Shown: one piece after another, positions 7,284-8,437 of the stretch | How positions within the stretch are numbered: the first letter of the stretch is position 1 | Layout of the letters: each line of letters starts with the position of its first letter | The notes under the pieces: model-generated | What the model was told of the DNA's origin: nothing | Databases searched by the model: none | The model's input: only the letters and a program-made list of their open reading frames with translations | Assembly (NCBI GenBank): GCA_029881855.1 | Contig: JAOULU010000057.1 | Span: forward strand, 1-8,437 | Direction of reading: 5' to 3' | DNA from: Nitrosomonas sp. | GTDB lineage: Bacteria > Pseudomonadota > Gammaproteobacteria > Burkholderiales > Nitrosomonadaceae | DNA: 8,437 bases | Program-made: the position numbers and the translations under genes

Positions 7284-7290
7284 ACTGCAT
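7280..7290. repeat. 11-bp palindrome
   Basis: ATGCACTGCAT is a perfect palindrome around a central base and overlaps the end of the neighbouring hairpin. It lies where the -35 region of the TATAAT at 7256-7261 would be, a plausible operator position. No regulator family is recognised from it. Confidence 0.4.
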
Positions 7291-7417
7291 ATCACGAAGG
7301 AAACACCGATTGATTCATAGGCCAAAGTCAGTCAAGCTATAAATATATAACATCTCTTCATCCATTTGACCCAGAATTAATCCACATTTCCTTAAATAAA
7401 AGTCAGATAACTTCTAC

Positions 7418-8074
7418 CTAGAAGCTAACACCCAATGCCCGCAAGCTTTGTTTAGTTAATTGACCATTAGCAATAAGATCGTTTTGTTGCTGATAGCTCT
7501 TCAATGCAGCGGTAGTTCTGCGTCCACTATAACCATCAACAGGGCCTGGATTAAGACCAGCATCTACTAACGCCTGCTGAACACCGCGAATAATCTCAGA
7601 TGTAGCGCCTACAACTTCCGCATCATCATCAAATGATTCAACTACCGCCGCATCCTCAACAATTAATGTAAGCTCCTCTATTTCTTCTAATGCCCCACCC
7701 CGAATATCCGAGATTAAATCTTGCGTATTAGAAAAAGCTTCATCTGCTTCATCCATAAGAACTATGGCAATATCAGACGCGGCATCTTCGCTCGCATCTA
7801 TAGCGCCGTCGGCTGTATCTGAGATACTATCAAGCATATCTGAAGCAGTATCCAAACCGCTATTTACAGCATCGTCTATACTACTAATGCGCCCGTACTC
7901 ATCTATATTAAGAACTGGCTCATCGATTACTTGCACATTTTGAACAGGGTCAACCACTATTTCCTTGCTTTGATTTGCCGCATCCTCAGGCTCATTGCTG
8001 CACCCCGATAGCAAACCAGCTGCAAGTAAGAAAACAGTACTAGTTGTTAAGGTACTCATTTTGCTTGGCTTCAT
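7418..8074 (-). CDS. Lipoprotein with C-terminal peptidoglycan-binding domain
   Basis: I recognise the domains but not a named gene. From the ATG at 8074 the protein has 218 residues. Residues 1-24 are a type II signal peptide ending in the lipobox LLSGC with lipidated C25. Serine follows the cysteine, not aspartate, so by the usual rule it would go to the outer membrane. Residues 66-154 are rich in Asp, Glu, Ala and Ser with spaced hydrophobic residues, suggesting a long acidic helix or disordered spacer. Residues 159-216 match a PG_binding_1 domain, with the hallmark GPVDGYSGRRTTAALKSYQ at about 177-195. A plausible role is to tether the outer membrane to peptidoglycan; no catalytic domain is seen. 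A longer start (8107, ATG) exists, but GGAGG at 6-nt spacing and the usual signal peptide length favour 8074. It is same-strand as hpnH but about 400 bp away. Confidence 0.82.
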   Translation of the reverse strand: MKPSKMSTLTTSTVFLLAAGLLSGCSNEPEDAANQSKEIVVDPVQNVQVIDEPVLNIDEYGRISSIDDAVNSGLDTASDMLDSISDTADGAIDASEDAASDIAIVLMDEADEAFSNTQDLISDIRGGALEEIEELTLIVEDAAVVESFDDDAEVVGATSEIIRGVQQALVDAGLNPGPVDGYSGRRTTAALKSYQQQNDLIANGQLTKQSLRALGVSF

Positions 8075-8080
8075 TGACAC

Positions 8081-8085
8081 CCTCC
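8081..8085 (-). promoter_or_regulatory. Lipoprotein gene ribosome-binding site
   Basis: GGAGG on the minus strand lies 6 nt before the ATG at 8074. It chooses this start over the upstream in-frame ATG at 8107, which would add 11 residues before the signal peptide. Confidence 0.75.
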
Positions 8086-8195
8086 GTAAGTATATAAACA
8101 AATTCATTAACTAAATTGCACAGCTAAAACCACCCATCTTTTCATGATAAATCGAAACACCTTCAATGTTTTACTTAATTAACAAGGGAAATACC

Positions 8196-8225
8196 TTTAG
8201 CTCAAATTTCCTGGTGATTTATAAT
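8196..8225 (+). promoter_or_regulatory. Candidate promoter for the oxidoreductase gene
   Basis: A perfect TATAAT (8220-8225) is preceded at 18 bp by a poor -35 match, TTTAGC (8196-8201). The start of transcription would be near 8232, about 50 nt before the ATG at 8284. It lies in the 209-bp divergent spacer, which is AT-rich and shows no convincing promoter for the lipoprotein gene on the other strand. Confidence 0.35.
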
Positions 8226-8283
8226 ATTCACAATCATCTATTAGCTATTCACTTTACAATCATAACGCAAATAAAACTCACTA

Positions 8284-8437
8284 ATGAAGGATCGTCCGCC
8301 TTATAAAAAAGACTTACGTTTGATCGGCGGGGGGCACAGCCATGTTGCGGTTATCAAGCAACTTGGCATGAAACCTATTCCCGGCATCAGAGTCACAGTG
8401 ATTAGCCATGATACACATACGCCTTATTCAGGCATGC
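8284..8437 (+). CDS. FAD-dependent oxidoreductase N-terminus, probably NDH-SelD fusion (partial)
   Basis: Only the first 51 codons are inside the window. After a short charged lead comes [18 protein letters not shown] (residues 11-28), a Rossmann dinucleotide-binding loop of the GGGHSHV type, then [17 protein letters not shown] at 35-51. This combination is typical of the NADH-dehydrogenase-like FAD domain fused to selenophosphate synthase SelD in many proteobacteria; stand-alone relatives of the domain also exist, so the fusion is inferred. SelD makes selenophosphate from selenide and ATP for selenocysteine and selenouridine. An in-frame TAA lies three codons before the ATG, so no longer start is possible. 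No clear Shine-Dalgarno is seen before it. It is divergent from the lipoprotein gene. Confidence 0.7.
   Translation, partial: MKDRPPYKKDLRLIGGGHSHVAVIKQLGMKPIPGIRVTVISHDTHTPYSGM

Larger units (their letters stand above)
7035..7417. other. Non-coding region between lipoprotein gene and hpnH
   Basis: About 380 bp separate two genes that both read leftward. No credible gene is seen on either strand. From right to left it holds an 11-bp palindrome, a small hairpin, an isolated perfect TATAAT, a candidate promoter at 7183-7211, a two-copy tandem repeat at 7059-7139, and a run of seven T (minus strand) at 7044-7050 just before the hpnH ribosome-binding site. I found no classical terminator after the lipoprotein gene, so some read-through into the hpn block is possible. 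Confidence 0.6.

Overview
The window looks like a chromosomal stretch of a moderately AT-rich, Gram-negative proteobacterium. The envelope genes (a lipoprotein signal peptide, a periplasmic MlaC-like protein, an RND-type exporter) and the hopanoid genes point to Pseudomonadota. The RsmB-type methyltransferase and the oxidoreductase start typical of SelD fusions suit a gamma- or betaproteobacterium. I judge the genus from protein character only and cannot name it. Nothing suggests a plasmid, phage or insertion sequence.

Layout. A plus-strand RsmB/NOP-family 16S rRNA cytosine-C5 methyltransferase (3-1307) converges on a minus-strand block of four genes that reads right to left: hpnH (7019-5898), hpnB (5850-4732), hpnM (4742-4104) and hpnN (4048-1376). 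Spacing within the block is 47 bp, an 11-bp overlap, and 55 bp, as expected for one operon. Upstream of hpnH lies about 400 bp of non-coding DNA. It holds an exact 37-bp sequence repeated in tandem with a 44-bp period, a small imperfect hairpin, an 11-bp palindrome and two candidate promoter elements. Next comes a minus-strand lipoprotein gene with a C-terminal peptidoglycan-binding domain (8074-7418). A divergent spacer separates it from the first 51 codons of a plus-strand FAD-dependent oxidoreductase, probably the N-terminal half of a SelD fusion, cut by the window edge.

How the genes fit together. HpnH adds a 5'-deoxyadenosyl group to diploptene, which begins the side chain of extended (C35) hopanoids. 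HpnB is a membrane-anchored family 2 glycosyltransferase of unproven substrate. HpnM is a secreted MlaC-like lipid carrier and HpnN is an MMPL/RND exporter needed in other bacteria to move hopanoids to the outer membrane. The block therefore covers side-chain initiation, a possible decoration step and export. The squalene-hopene cyclase, squalene synthesis genes and the HpnG nucleosidase are not in this window. The PG-binding lipoprotein fits an envelope theme but has no shown link to hopanoids.

Three start codons were revised from Shine-Dalgarno position: hpnH, hpnB and the lipoprotein gene each begin downstream of the longest possible start.
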